From: Sinonovacula constricta | Taxonomy: Eukaryota; Mollusca; Bivalvia; Cardiida; Solecurtidae | DNA length: 64,000 nucleotides | Reading direction: 5' to 3' | NCBI GenBank assembly: GCA_007844125.1 | Contig: CM017564.1 | Coordinates: 16,381,378 to 16,445,377 of the forward strand | Shown: positions 12,574 through 25,600 of the stretch, piece by piece | Position numbering within the stretch: position 1 is the first letter of the stretch | Layout of the letters: each line of letters begins with the position of its first letter | Notes under the pieces: generated by a model | What the model was told of the DNA's origin: nothing | Seen by the model: the letters and a program-made list of their open reading frames with translations, nothing else | Databases searched by the model: none | Position numbers and translations under genes: made by a program

Positions 12574-12879
12574 GTCTTGGATTAACGTTTGGTCTTGTAA
12601 TTGTTTGTCTTTTGTTAAGTCAATCACATATGTGTAGAGACAGTATAAAAATTGAACAAATTCACTTAATCTTTCAACCTTTTATTAATTTAATCTATGT
12701 TAAGACGCATTGAAGATTATCGCATTATTTAACGTAAGTTTGCTTTAAATTTGACAGTAAGCAAGGAGTTGTTTGTGTTATTTTGTTGTTTATTTTATTG
12801 TTGTTGTCTCTTTTTAAATAAATCCACAGGAAATAGTTTTAATACAGAGCCATGTTTGATTTTATACCTAGATTCTAAG

Positions 12880-12956
12880 ACTCGGCACGCGCACACGCAA
12901 ATAAAGAATCTGAAGACGCGCGTGACTGGCCACGTGACACACCGGAAGTTAAGGAC
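12880..12956 (+). promoter_or_regulatory. Candidate proximal promoter of the DIPK1-type gene
   Basis: CG-rich compared with its surroundings, immediately upstream of the start codon. It contains GGCCACGTGAC (12,928-12,938), an E-box of the USF/MLTF type, and ACCGGAAGT (12,941-12,949), a good ETS/GABP-type site. No TATA box is evident. The motifs are 8-29 bp before the ATG, so transcription may start within or just upstream of this block. Function is inferred from motif matches only. Confidence 0.45.
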
Positions 12957-15023
12957 ATGTCGTGTAGCCGGAAGGTTCAGATCAGGCGCATGTGCTTCAT
13001 AGTCGGTTGCCTAGCGACCGTCGCCATGATGTCCACCATGTACGTCATACAGGACCTCGTCAACCGGAAGTGCTCCTTTAAAACATCTCAACAGATGATC
13101 GTGGATCTGGTAAGAAATATATCCACCATTTTCTTATAGCTATTTCCATTCTGAAATCAAGCGATGCCAACATTGTTTTTTCACGAGTAACTCTTCCAGG
13201 GGCGGTAACTACAGTTTCTACCGCAACTGGCTATATTCTGTTTTAAGATCTTGATTATATTTACCATATGTTTATATGCGGCAAACAATAATGAAATTTA
13301 CATTCTGGAAGTTCTGAGTCGCAAAAATGGCAATACATTGTGGACAAGATAACATATGATGAAATTGTGTATAAAAATATATATACATCTTTATAGATCA
13401 GTATCTTAATCATATCTTAAAATATGTCCCCTGTTACAAAACAGCATGGCATATGCCTATTTATAATGTCCATTATAATTTAATTTCATTACAATTCCTG
13501 ACCTCGTAATCATTTACTTCCAAATCCAGTTAAAAGCGGATTCTTCTTCTAAAGGGTCGCTGTTTGTTTTGGTGATGACAAAAAAACAACAACAACACGA
13601 AAAGTTTTAACGCGTGGTAATGCGAAGTGCTCTTTTCAGATGTTATTTTTAATGAATCGGAAGTGAAATAAAACTGTACATTATCTTGCCCTTTGTTTTC
13701 AGTGCGCCCTCTACAAGAACAAACAGATCAGCGGGAACATGTGCCATACACTGTGTGAAGAAAGTCGTTTCACGATCAACAGTTGCATGAATAATCATGT
13801 TGGAAAGAACGTCCTTTTCTTAGAATGTGACGGATGTGACGTAGACAATCATGTGACCAACGTTGTTTTAAAGTCACAACTTGATCTCAAGTACATGCTC
13901 AACTTAAAAACGTCCGTGTTCAATGATTCAACGGAATCTTTCTTAAGCATGGCCGAAAGAGTCATGAAGGGAATAAACGATAAAACTGAAATGTACTTTG
14001 GTATAAGATATGATTTAAGTTTAAACGAATTTCTTTCCATGATTTGGAAAAATGATTTTGAATCTTACGTTAACAGTGGTTCTCACACTGATACCGGGCA
14101 AATAGCGCTGATGAGCGTTTATTCACTGGGAATGCAGCTCGAGTATTTGTCGCTTTTGGCCATGGAGAACGTTCAAAAGCTGCCGAAACTTTATGGAACA
14201 TGCGGATACGCATACTTTGTCGAAAATACTCCATCTCTATCCAAGCTGAATTACATTCTCTTTCAAGGTAAGATGCCAGAAATTCTAAAAGCTGATTTTA
14301 ATTTCAAAGGCTGGAGGGAGAGAGCGTTGGTGGCCATACAGTTGTTAGATTTGATTGAGAAGTTTGAGGATGACTTTGAACCTACGGTACAGATGTGTGA
14401 CCTGAAGACCCATAACATCGGAGTAAACTCGAAGAATCAGGTGACTGTCTTAGATTCAGACAGTTTACATTTCGAGGGAATATACCCTGAGCTCCTTACA
14501 CGCGTTTGCTATAGCGACGAGGACTGCAGGGTGCTGGACTGTCACACTTCCTGCAACATGACGTCACACACGTGCCTCACGAAGCGGAAGAACAATAATC
14601 TACAGGTAAGTTATGGCGCATGTTCATTAATGAAAAAAATGGCTACAGTTTGCAATAAGGCAACTTTTCAAACAATTAGAGTAATTGAACTTGAGAAAAA
14701 TAATTAAATTCAGTATTCATTAAGCCTTTCTATCATTATTTTCAATCAAAAGATTTTCAGGCGATAAGAAGGACATCTGGGCATGTCTTTTGTTACATCA
14801 GTTTATTATTTTCCAGACCCTATGCAAGAATATTTTCATCAGCGGGGTGGAGACATTAGGATTGTTGCGGTTTCCCCCGAGTTCTGTGGGGGCGGAGCTC
14901 TTCACCGCGGTGCATAATTGTGCAGACGAGATGACATACATTGGCGGGAAACACAGACAGCGTCGCGTGTTTGTGCAATTGCTCGATAGACTACGGACGT
15001 TGCTGGAACGGAGTTTGAACTGA
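12957..15023 (+). CDS. DIPK1/FAM69 family protein, 3 exons, 420 aa
   Basis: Exons are 12,957-13,109, 13,703-14,605 and 14,817-15,023 (stop TGA), all in phase 0 with GT-AG introns. The product has a short basic N-terminus (RKVQIRR) followed by a hydrophobic segment at residues 12-31, giving a type II membrane or uncleaved signal-anchor topology. The lumenal part carries many conserved cysteines, beginning with the C..Y....I.G..C...C arrangement (residues 52-68). Later come a CDLKTHN motif at 283-289 and LDSD at 301-304, in the positions of a kinase catalytic loop and metal-binding motif. A Cys-rich segment SDEDCRVLDC is typical of FAM69 proteins. Length matches vertebrate DIPK1 proteins (about 420-430 aa). 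Members are divergent ER/secretory-pathway kinase-like proteins of poorly known activity. Which DIPK1 paralogue it corresponds to cannot be settled here. The start was chosen because it precedes the anchor and follows promoter-like motifs. Confidence 0.9.
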
Positions 15024-15116
15024 TAAAGCTTTATTAATACAAGAGATTATGTTTGTGAAAATGTACGGCTGGTTACTATTAACAACCCACGCAATATCTC
15101 AATGCAATGCATTTTT

Positions 15117-15210
15117 CATCATTATCATCATCAACGTCATCATCACCACCACCTCCATCATTATCACCACCATCGTTGTGGTCGTCCTCCTCCTCATTAT
15201 CATCAGTATC
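15117..15210. repeat. Degenerate CAT/CAC microsatellite
   Basis: Imperfect trinucleotide run (catcatcaccaccacctcc and similar) in the 3' untranslated region expected for the DIPK1-type gene. The Ser/Pro-rich ORF over it is a by-product. Confidence 0.8.
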
Positions 15211-15956
15211 TCCACCATTCCATGAAAGAAAGGGACAAAACTTCACCTATTGTTTTGTTAAATTAATTAGACAAACCTATAATAGGAAACTGAAGGATGA
15301 AAACACTTGTAACATATTTTTGTTTTCATACAATAGTCTTGTGACAGTGTCTCGGCGGAATCAAACCATTTTGAAGGTGTGATCTTATACTCTTCTACTA
15401 TTGTTTGTATGTTTGCATTGTAACTTCTCCCAAGCTTTACTTTCCTACCGCTACTGAAAACGATCTACAGAGGATGATCGCCATGGTGGCTGTAATCAAT
15501 ATAAATTTGATTAGTAACTCACATATATACATTATCTGAATTTAATCTAATTGATATTTAATTGGTTTAAGGACTTTGATGTGTAAATTTTGCTAAATTT
15601 GTGCATAGAATGAATCGAACTTACTAGTGTTTAGTTATTTACAGAACAGATTGGTTCGTTTATTAAACAACAACAACAAACATGGTGTGTTTTGTTTTAA
15701 TGTTTAGAGTATATGCTCAACAATTCCTAACAATCAATGTACCTTTAATTTAAATATGAATGAATGTATTGGTTTTATGTCTGTGTAAAGTTATCTTATT
15801 CAAAAATCATGTTCTTTTTCGATTTTAATCAGTAATTTGCCTTTTTTATTTTCTAGTTGTTGGTATTATGTATATATTTGCATGTACAGTATTTATTTAT
15901 ACTATTCATATTATTTTATGAAAATTACTATTTAAAGTTTATTTTATATAAATTCA

Positions 15957-15962
15957 AATAAA
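15957..15962 (+). promoter_or_regulatory. Candidate polyadenylation signal, DIPK1-type gene
   Basis: AATAAA about 930 bp after the stop codon and about 190 bp before the 45-bp satellite. It is the clearest canonical signal in this stretch; the mRNA end is not proven. Confidence 0.45.
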
Positions 15963-16152
15963 ATGTATCTTAAATCTGGTTTTATGCCTTATATATTCAA
16001 TGAATTACGGGTTTAAAATCATTAATATTAAAAAAACACACAAAATAATCTATTTAGAGTGATTGTCTCTTTTAATAAACAATACGGGAAAATCAAACAT
16101 TTAATTAGAATATTCATACAGCATATTTACACTTTGCACTCATGTTTTCATC

Positions 16153-17876
16153 TAGCTTCACAAGGAAGTGTGCTGCAGCAGTACAGGCGTATAAAGCTAG
16201 CTTCACAAGGTAGTGTTCTGCATCAGTACAGGTGTATGAAGGTAGCTTCACAAGGAAGTGTGCTGCATCAGCACAGGTGTATAAAGCTAGCTTCACAAGG
16301 TAGTGTGCTGCATCATTACAGGTGTATAAAGGTAGCTTCACAAGGTAGTGTGCTGCATCAGTACAGGTGTATAAAGCTAGCTTCACAAGGTAGTGTGCTG
16401 CATCAGTACAGGCGTATAAAGCTAGCTTCACAAGCTAGTGTGCTGCATCAGTACAGGTGTATAAAGGTAGCTTTACAAGGTAGTGTGCTGCATCAGTACA
16501 GGTGTATAAAGCTAGCTTCACAAGGAAGTGTGCTGCATCAGCACAGGTGTATAAAGCTAGCTTCACAAGGAAGTGTGCTGCATCAGCACAGGTGTATAAA
16601 GCTAGCTTCACAAGGAAGTGTGCTGCATCAGTACAGGTGTATAAAGGTAGCTTTACGAGGTAGTGTGCTGCGTCAGTACAGGTGTATAAAGCTAGCTTCA
16701 CGAGGTAGTGTGCTGCGTCAGCACAGGTGTATAAAGCTAGCTTCAAGAGGTAGTGTGCTGCATCAGTACAGGTGTATAAAGCTAGCTTCACGAGGAAGTG
16801 TGCTGCGTCAGTACAGGTTTATAAAGCTAGCTTCACGAGGTAGTGTGCTGCGTCAGTACAGGTGTATAAAGCTAGCTTCACGAAGTAGTGTGCTGCGTCA
16901 GCACAGGTGTATAAAGCTAGCTTCACGAGGTAGTGTGCTGCATCAGTACAGGTGTATAAAGCTAGCTTCACAAGGAAGTGTGCTGCATCAGTACAGGTGT
17001 ATAAAGCTACCTTCACGAGGTAGTGTGCTGCATCAGTACAGGTGTATAAAGCTAGCTTCACGAGGTAATGTGCTGCATCAGTACAGGTGTATAAAGCTAG
17101 CTTCACGAGGTAGTGTGCTGCGTCAGCACAGGTGTATAAAGCTAGCTTCACGAGGTAGTGTGCTGCATCAGTACAGGTGTATAAAGCTAGCTTCACAAGG
17201 AAGTGTGCTGCATCAGCACAGGTGTATAAAGCTAGCTTCACAAGGAAGTGTGCTGCATCAGCACAGGTGTATAAAGCTAGCTTCACAAGGAAGTGTGCTG
17301 CATCATTTCAGGTGTATAAAGGTAGCTTTACGAGGTAGTGTGCTGCGTCAGTACAGGTGTATAAAGCTAGCTTCACGAGGTAGTGTGCTGCGTCAGCACA
17401 GGTGTATAAAGCTAGCTTCAAGAGGTAGTGTGCTGCATCAGTACAGGTGTATAAAGCTAGCTTCACGAGGAAGTGTGCTGCGTCAGTACAGGTTTATAAA
17501 GCTAGCTTCACGAGGTAGTGTGCTGCATCAGTACAGGTGTATAAAGCTAGCTTCACGAGGTAGTGTGCTGCATCAGTACAGGTGTATAAAGCTAGCTTCA
17601 CGAGGTAATGTGCTGCATCAGTACAGGTGTATAAAGCTAGCTTCACGAGGTAGTGTGCTGCGTCAGCACAGGTGTATAAAGCTAGCTTCACGAGGTAGTG
17701 TGCTGCATCAGTACAGGTGTATAAAGCTAGCTTCACAAGGAAGTGTGCTGCATCAGTACAGGTGTATAAACCTAGCTTCACGAGGTAGTGTGCTGCATCA
17801 GTACAGGTGTATAAAGCTAGCTTCACGAGGTAGTGTGCTGCATCAGCACAGGTGTATAAAGCTAGCTTCACAAGGT
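16153..17876. repeat. 45-bp satellite, about 38 copies, 675-bp higher-order period
   Basis: The unit is gctagcttcacaaggaagtg, then tgctgcatcagtacaggtgt, then ataaa, repeated with very uniform length. Variant sites (ttcaca/ttcacg, gcatca/gcgtca, gtacag/gcacag) recur in the same order 675 bp apart: the cttta variant is at 16,651 and 17,326, and the ttcaag variant is shifted by the same distance. This shows a 15-unit higher-order duplication. Because 45 is a multiple of three and units lack stops, a 630-codon frame is open on + (unit LASRGSVLHQYRCIK), and several long frames are open on - (unit LALYTCTDAAHYLVK). No splice, signal or domain evidence supports translation. Confidence 0.95.
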
Positions 17877-18004
17877 GAATTATTCTTACACTATTATATT
17901 ACTGCAGACACACAACCTTCAGAGTCGGGAGGCTATGGACTGTGTCGATAAACTTTGCAGAAGTATAGCTAAGTTGCTCTTAGTTTCAAATAACTACAAG
18001 AGCA

Positions 18005-18135
18005 GTTTACGGACTGGTTAACGCTGTGTCAGGATAATGTAACTTGTTAGTGGTAGGCAGCATTATACCTGCTTTAATCTGGTCTCTACAAAACTTGAAC
18101 GATTATTTGTGCAGCAGTAAACCCAGATAATGTAA
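18005..18135 (+). mobile_element. SINE family A, diverged fragment
   Basis: Weak but ordered similarity to the SINE-A body: ggactggtta, gtgtcaggataatgtaac, gcagcattatacctgcttta and tggtctctac. The tRNA-like head is missing. Confidence 0.45.
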
Positions 18136-19451
18136 TGGTACACTTTTCTGAAGTGTTTTAATGAAATGGTAATGAAATAATTTTAATATCTGAATTATAA
18201 TGCATGCAAGACAAATAATATTTGAAAACCCTTTTCTACACCAAGTTATTGCTACTGAATGCCGGCTGGACCCCAAGACAACGATGGAATAGACAAACAA
18301 CAAACTCTAGTTTGTGTATGACTTGTTGATTATCAGATCTGTCACATTTATTTTTTCTACAACAAATCAGATTCCCTAACAGACAGAAATATACCATAAC
18401 AAATGCACAAAATTGCAGAAAAGGCAACAAAAAAGAGCACACAAATTTTCATACTAGAAAATCAATGTTTGCCTAAGTAATTATATTATTATAGCAGATA
18501 GAGTTACATTTTTTATCATACATCTCATTTATTTTGCTTTAACTCTAAACAAACTTCTACATGTGTGCAAATAAAAATTGGGTAAAGAGGGATTTGAGTT
18601 ATTCAAGTTTATTTTGTAAACATCCAAATGGAACAATTTAGCACTTTAATGAGGCAGAGTGCTATTTCATAAAAAATCCTAGGACCTGTATATGGTCTTA
18701 AGACATACACATTGCCGACTTACATCAAAACATTTTCATTTGAGTCGGATAATATTTGGCAAAATACTGTAGCACTTATCTGCTTAACATTTCAACTATT
18801 TTATTTTTATTTCATCATACAAAGCACAGAAACCAGGGATCTATATACATCAATAGTCAACAAAAAATAGATTCAGGTTAAAATCAATTATAGTTTTAAT
18901 ATCCATGTTCTGTTTCGTCAACAGAAAGTCTCAGTAACAATTAAATGAAATCAATTAGCACTCGTATAAATAAATCTCAATCCACAAAAAGACAGAATAA
19001 AATTACAAGTTAGTATTACATAGTGAAATGATATAAACCCAAGGTACAGAACAATTAACCTCCATTTTAAAAAATAAAATTAATACTAATATTTGTAAGT
19101 ATTTTACATGTATTACATATATCTAGTCAGTTGCTAAATATAAATGTATATTGCATCAATGGCTATAAATAGATCATATTAAATGTACTCATTAGCTTCG
19201 CTGACTATTAAGTAAGTTTTAACATTAAAACATCATCAGCTACACAAGCCCTTTTCATAATAATTTTAGTTACCTTATTTAATCTCAGTTTTAAGTTTCA
19301 CTGTAAAATATTAAATTGGCCTATTTCATAGAAAGACTTTGGTCTAGATCTGTATCTTGTACCACTGGCAGTTGCAGGAGGTTAGTCTTCATAGCAGTGT
19401 TTGGAACAGGAAGTAGATCTGCTTGGATATCCCATAATTCTCACTGAACCC

Positions 19452-19622
19452 TTTATTGGTGGTACTAATTGAAATAGGCACATTGTAACTATAACAACAA
19501 ACACCAGCAGTAGAGGGTGGCCAAAAGAAGGACTTTTTGATCTAGAAATTACTATTTTTAAAATGTTTGCACTGCACAATTTGCCAACATTTTCAACGGA
19601 TGGTAAATTGTTTAAATTTATT
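19452..19622 (-). promoter_or_regulatory. Candidate DLAT polyadenylation signals
   Basis: On the - strand AATAAA occurs at 19,617-19,622, only about 20 nt after the DLAT stop codon, and again at 19,452-19,457. More lie farther downstream. Which one is used cannot be judged from sequence. Confidence 0.35.
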
Positions 19623-19640
19623 GGCATGGTGTAAAATGTC

Positions 19641-22600
19641 CTATAACAACATCGTGGAAGGATTTTCTAGGTATTTACGGAACTCTGCCAGCCATTTGGC
19701 CCCGACAGCACCGTCCACGACACGATGGTCTGAACTCAACGTCACCGACATCATTGTAGCCTCGGAGAATCTGTGAACAGATAAGAAACCAATTGAGACA
19801 ACAATTCTTTCAGTTATGTTTCCTTGTTGTGTCTTTTGTTACATTGCGCCAATACAAGTATGGTCATGTTGGTGACATCCAGCTAATTACTAGTGGGGAA
19901 AACATCAGAGATGTCAGGGTAAAACCACCGCCCAGCTGTGAAACTGCCAAACATGAAAGTTAACAAGGACTTGAATCCAGGCAGTGAAGGGCTGAGGACT
20001 TATCTCAGCCACAGGCAGCCCATCTTCAGATTAAACTAGAACAAGCAATGAGGAGCAATCAACAGGACTAAAGCTAAAACAGCTACAGGTAATAGAAAAG
20101 TTGCATGTTATCATGGCCAATATGATTTCAACTGCTTCTAAAAGACCAGTGAAATATACCCCCATTTATTGTCCAATCAAATCAACCAGTAACTACTCAA
20201 GGTGCAATTAGCTTTATCAAAGCACAGAAATCACAAGCATACAACTTAGAAATGTATTAAGTTAAATCGGAAAACTGTCATTTAAATTAACATAAACCCC
20301 TGAGGATGCAATGACCCTAAATTTGACCTTGACCCTAAATATTACCTTGACCTTGAATATGACATTGACTTTAAAAATGACCATGACCTTGTTGCACTAA
20401 TAATTATAATGTGCAATACACCTTGTAGTGTACATCTGTAGTATGGTAAGGTTTGATTAAAGTACAATACTCAAGTAGCCATTAATAAAGAAGGACCCTA
20501 AATACAACTTTGGCATTTAAGGTTGTTATATGTCACACAACTGGTATGTCTGTATAAGTCTAAGTCTGTAAGATGGTGAGGTTTACTTAAAGTACCATAG
20601 CAACTAAACTTTCAAATGAATCTCTTGAAAGACTGTAATTATTTATTTATTTATTTATTTATTTGGGTTTTACGGCACACCGACACTTAATAGGTCATAC
20701 GGCGCCGAATACAAAGTAAAATGTGAATAAAGCGTAATCAGGTTAAAACCAAACTACGCATGTAAAATATATAAAAATATAAAAACTCTCAGGTAAAAAA
20801 ATAAATAATAATTGAAAACAGGTAGACTGTAATTAAGATGGAAATTAAGGCTAAAACAGAAATGTGGGATGGGTGTATGTAAGGATGAGCTGTACATTGC
20901 TATATGCAGGGCATAAATATGACATTAAGAATAATTAAGTGACATGTTAAAACATGTTAAAAGTAAAAGCAGGAAATACTTGTGTATATAGACAGACAAA
21001 CAGACAGACAGACAGAGAGACAGGCAGACAGACAGAGAGACATAAGGAGAGAGACAGAGAGACCAAATCAACAAAAGGAAATGACACAAACATTAATCAT
21101 TTTCCTGACCCCGACAATATAAAGATAAAGTCTGTGTCTGTGCTGTATTTTGGATTAAAGATTATTACATTGGACGACTTATTTAACAAGTAATATTTGT
21201 AAGAGGAAAATCTGAATGGTTCTTCCTCATTTCATGCTGTAGTATTGAATGATGTATATTAGTTACCAAGTCAGGTTTGAGGTTATATAAGTATCCATTT
21301 TTGCATGTTTAATGATAAAATATCGCAACAGTAAGTTTTTACCCAGAAGCACTGTCCTCACTGACGACGAGACGTTTCTCCGCCCCTCCCACTGCCAGTA
21401 TACAGGCTTGAGGAGGGTTGATGACGGCAGAGAATGACTTGATTCCAAACATCCCCAGATTGGAGATGGTAAATGTGCCTCCCTGAAAACAGATACGTAA
21501 GAAATACTTTTTTACTTGAGACGATGTTTATGCCTTGGCAACAATTAAGGTGCATAACTCTGATTTCATGTAGCTGTTTATCCCATAATAAGTTTGTTTG
21601 CTTGTTAAGCTTATCGTCCCTTAAATAGTATTTCAGTTATCTGGAGATGTTGTCCACTTGCAGCAGATATAGTGCTGCCTTTACTGTGTATAGCATCCCG
21701 TGAACAACTGGCACAATACCACACCCAGACACATTATCCTGACACCAGGCCAACCAGTAGTGGAACTACCCTTATATTTGCTTGAGCGTTACTTCTACCA
21801 ATTTTAATGACTTTGGTATGTCACGGTCCGGGATTGAACCTGAGGCCCCCTTTGAGCCGGGACTCTACTGATTGCGCTACCAGGGTCAGTGAATAATTAT
21901 GAAGTGAGTGCAGGATTAAGCTTCAGAAGTGTGCATACTTCCTATGCCTATGGCTCTAGAGGCATATTTTACTGTCATAATTGTTCTCACACTTAAAACA
22001 CATACTTATAAGTTTACAATTTTGGTTATATTGAACACTAGTATACTTATATTGATGATGTCCAGCTAATTCTTGGTGGAGGAAAACCCAAGACAAGTGT
22101 CTGGGTAGAACCAGGAGCATACCACAACTACATGACCTCCAAACATGAAGATGAGACGTTGGCATACAATTTAGGCAAATATATTCTCACATTTAGCATA
22201 AACCTTAAACATTACTTTTTAAATGATATCCTTAAACTGTTATTTAATTTTAGTTAAAAATATCATTTTGTAAAGAAAACAACCTTAACAATTCAAGGGA
22301 CATGAATCAATATCTAACAAGAAGAACACACACAAACAAATATGTATTGCTGAAGTTTACTATCTTGACATGTCCTTCAAGGTAAATTAGGCAATAGAAT
22401 TTTTTAGCTGTATATTCACAAACCTTAGAAAGAATCACCTTCCTTATTGTTGTTTAAAGCCAAATTTATTTTAATGCATTTGAAATGTTAACATAACTGA
22501 TTTTAAATTAAAATTGATTGCCAACAGGAAGTATATAGAGACAATATATTGAGACAATATATCATACATACATCATTGAGCTTCAGATAAGAGTTCTGTT

Positions 22601-25600
22601 CATTCATTTTTTTCTCCTCCAAACTGGTATTCAATAGAAATTTCTGTCTTCATATGTTAGTTTCAATTAGTACCAGAAATACAGCGTGTAGCTGAGTATT
22701 ATGGGATACATAACAACAGATGTACCGTAATTCTTATTAAGTGAACCATGAACCGAACTGTGAATATAGAACCGCGGTATACCATTGTACGGTATATCGT
22801 CACACCCCTAGATACAAGACAACATAACAACAGATGTACCGTAATTCTTATTAAGTGAACCGTGAACCAAACTGTAAATATAGAACTGCGGTATACCGAT
22901 GTACGGTATATCGTCACACCCCTAGATACAAGTCAACAACAGATGAACTTCTTTTATCTGGAACTGGATGTAAACTTTCACTGACCTGAAATTCATGTGG
23001 CTGTAACTTTCCATCCCTCGCCTTCGCTGCAAGACTTCCTACATCTTCACCGATCTGTGTCAGACCCTGGAACCAACAACAGTGAATGTCAAGTATGAAC
23101 TAATGAACAGAATTCCATGATGAATTTGTTAACAATCAATCAAGAGTGCATGTACAAAAATGATCATCAAAGTAAAGTTTGTGTACAGCACATATCAAGT
23201 TGTTTGGTTATAAGAAAGGGACCGAGGTAAAAATAATACTGTATAAATAAGAATTGGGGAAGCGTTGCTTACAAATATTGGACATTATTAGGGTGGTTAT
23301 AGCACTTTCCAGCGACTATGTCCTTTACCAAGTAAAACAAAAGGGCTAATATATTAATTGTTACTGATTTTATAAGAATAAATTTTCTGTCATAAATTTA
23401 GCAAAGGGTACACATTTACATTTTCAATTAAAGCAACAATCATTTCAAGAGACATACAACATTGTTTTGCATGGAAACTACAGTATAAAAATCACAGTAC
23501 TGATCACACTGAAAAAGTGATTATTCTGGCTTAGAAATTGAGAAAAGAGCAGACAACTCCTAACTCACACCTGAGACAATTATATTAACATCATCTATCA
23601 TTAAGCATCATTGAGTCCATAACAGGAATACAAGAATCCTTAAAGGATTTCTCTTCATTATTGCAGAGATGAGAGAAAGTGACAGCATGTTTTAATTTAA
23701 TAAAAGTAGTTTGTACTGGAACACCAATCATTTACCTTCAGATCAGCTCTGAATACAATAGGTGTGATAAGACCCGCATCTGTTGCTACGGCAACATTAA
23801 TATCTACTGTGTTGTATCTGGAAAAATGAAGACAAATGATTCATATACACTTTTGTTTTCACTAAGAAACAATATTTAAATTAAGCTTATATAATTATAA
23901 GAATGATAGAGTAAAATAAACATCAAAGCTTGCTGGAGCAGTGGGCACCAATAGAAGATCTGTGTAGAACCACCAGCTCTCCGCAAGAGTCGGTTTGAAA
24001 ATATAAACCATATGAAAATTCTTGTCAAATTAGCAATACTTTACAATAGCACCGATAGAAAAAGAAAACATGAACAAATGAGTGAATTTTAAGCATAAAC
24101 CAATAAAAAAGCATTGTGACATGCCAGTTTTCCACACATGTGTAGTGGTAGCAAGATAAAATGGCACTATAAATCTGTCAAATGCTAATGTTTGAATGAA
24201 ACGTCTATTTCCTAGGGCAGCAAAAAAGTTATTAATTTGGTAAGGACACATTACATGACTATTACAGATTTATGATCAAATAAGCAACAACCAACCATTA
24301 TTGGTGAGAAAGACACTAGAAAAATGTCTTAGGAGAACCAGCGACACTCTGTCAGCTGGGAGACCTCCCCACATAGGCATCGGAAATGGAAATATGGCAT
24401 CTCACTGTGATTACAGTGGGAGGTTAATAGGTATGGGAGGTAAGTGTTGGTAGAGTGGGGTTTGCATGGCCGGACACAGCCTCATGCTGCAGTATTGGAG
24501 ACTGGGTTGGATGAAGAGGAAGAAACAACTAGTTTGCTTTGTGTTTTTTTTTTTTTTGTTAAAGTGCACCGACACAATTATGGTCACATTGGCAACGTCC
24601 AGCTAATTATTGGTGGAGGAAGACCCCAGACTTAAGTCTGGATAGAACCACTGGTGCACTGCAGGTTAGCTAGAAAACCTCCCCACTTCAGGATTCCTCA
24701 CCTCAACCAGGATGTGAACCCTTGCTGTACGTGACTGACGAGTTACGTGACGCTAACCGCCCATCCACGGGAGCCCATCACAAACAACGAGACAAGGAGA
24801 CTTACTGTCTAACGAAGGTGTCCTGCCATGATGAGTTTGCCTCAGGTACCTGCTTACAGGCCAGAGCTGAGGCTTTGATGATGAAGTCATTCACTGAAAT
24901 CTTCTTGTTCTGCTTTGACAGCAACTCATTCAGCTCCTTACGTAATCTGGAATAGAAATAGTCAACAACTAGCTCCTTACGTAATCTGGAACAGAAATAG
25001 TCAACAACTAACTCCTTACGTAATCTGGAATAGAAATAGTCAACAACTAGCTCCTTACTTAATCTGGAATAGAAATAGTCAACAACTGATAACACAACAA
25101 AACAGAGAAATATGAACTCTTCTACTTCAACACTCTTATATCAGAGTATTACAGGCTGGGTCATTTATGAAGTGCACCAGGGAATGAAACCGGCCAGTCA
25201 CTTCATCATGACACCGATGAACTTTGCGTAACGCAAAGCCCTAAATGCTGAGCTTCAAGGAGGGAAGCAACTACTAACAATTTTAAAGTCTTTAATGTGA
25301 ATCGACTGGGGATTGAAACCATGGCCTCCCAATCTGAAAGTGGATGCTCTACCACTGAGCAATGTAGCTGTAAACTACCATTGGATGCAAAGAAATTTCT
25401 TCCATCTGACAGATCTACGTGCAGGTAGATGCTTATAACTGGATCTTGCAACATTATCCAGATCAAAGTAAGTGAAAATAAAAGAACCGAGAAACATGAT
25501 TGAAGATGATGAATTCCCCCAGTTGCTACTTGGCCAGTTATATTCAATCTATTTAACAATAAGCTGTGAAATTAAGTTAATACTGACATGTTACTGACAT

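Larger units (their letters stand above)
17877..19640. other. Region between the satellite and the DLAT stop codon
   Basis: Contains a diverged SINE-A piece (18,005-18,135) and otherwise AT-rich sequence. Part is probably the DLAT 3' untranslated region, read on the - strand. No other gene is seen. Confidence 0.5.

Noticed and set aside
12424..12713. Poly-Leu and poly-Ile ORFs
   Set aside because: Direct products of the (AAT)n microsatellite.
13849..14040. Minus-strand ORF inside the DIPK1-type exon 2
   Set aside because: Shadow frame of a well supported coding exon.
16059..17951. A 630-aa protein-coding gene over the 45-bp satellite
   Set aside because: The open frame follows from a stop-free 45-bp unit, the opposite strand is equally open, and no domain, signal or splice evidence is present.
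24915..25115. Plus-strand ORF with repeated [11 protein letters not shown]
   Set aside because: It is the antisense shadow of the 39-bp splice-site array in DLAT.
25315..25375. Functional tRNA gene on the - strand
   Set aside because: A- and B-box-like sequences are present but no proper acceptor stem or 3' half; it continues into a SINE body.
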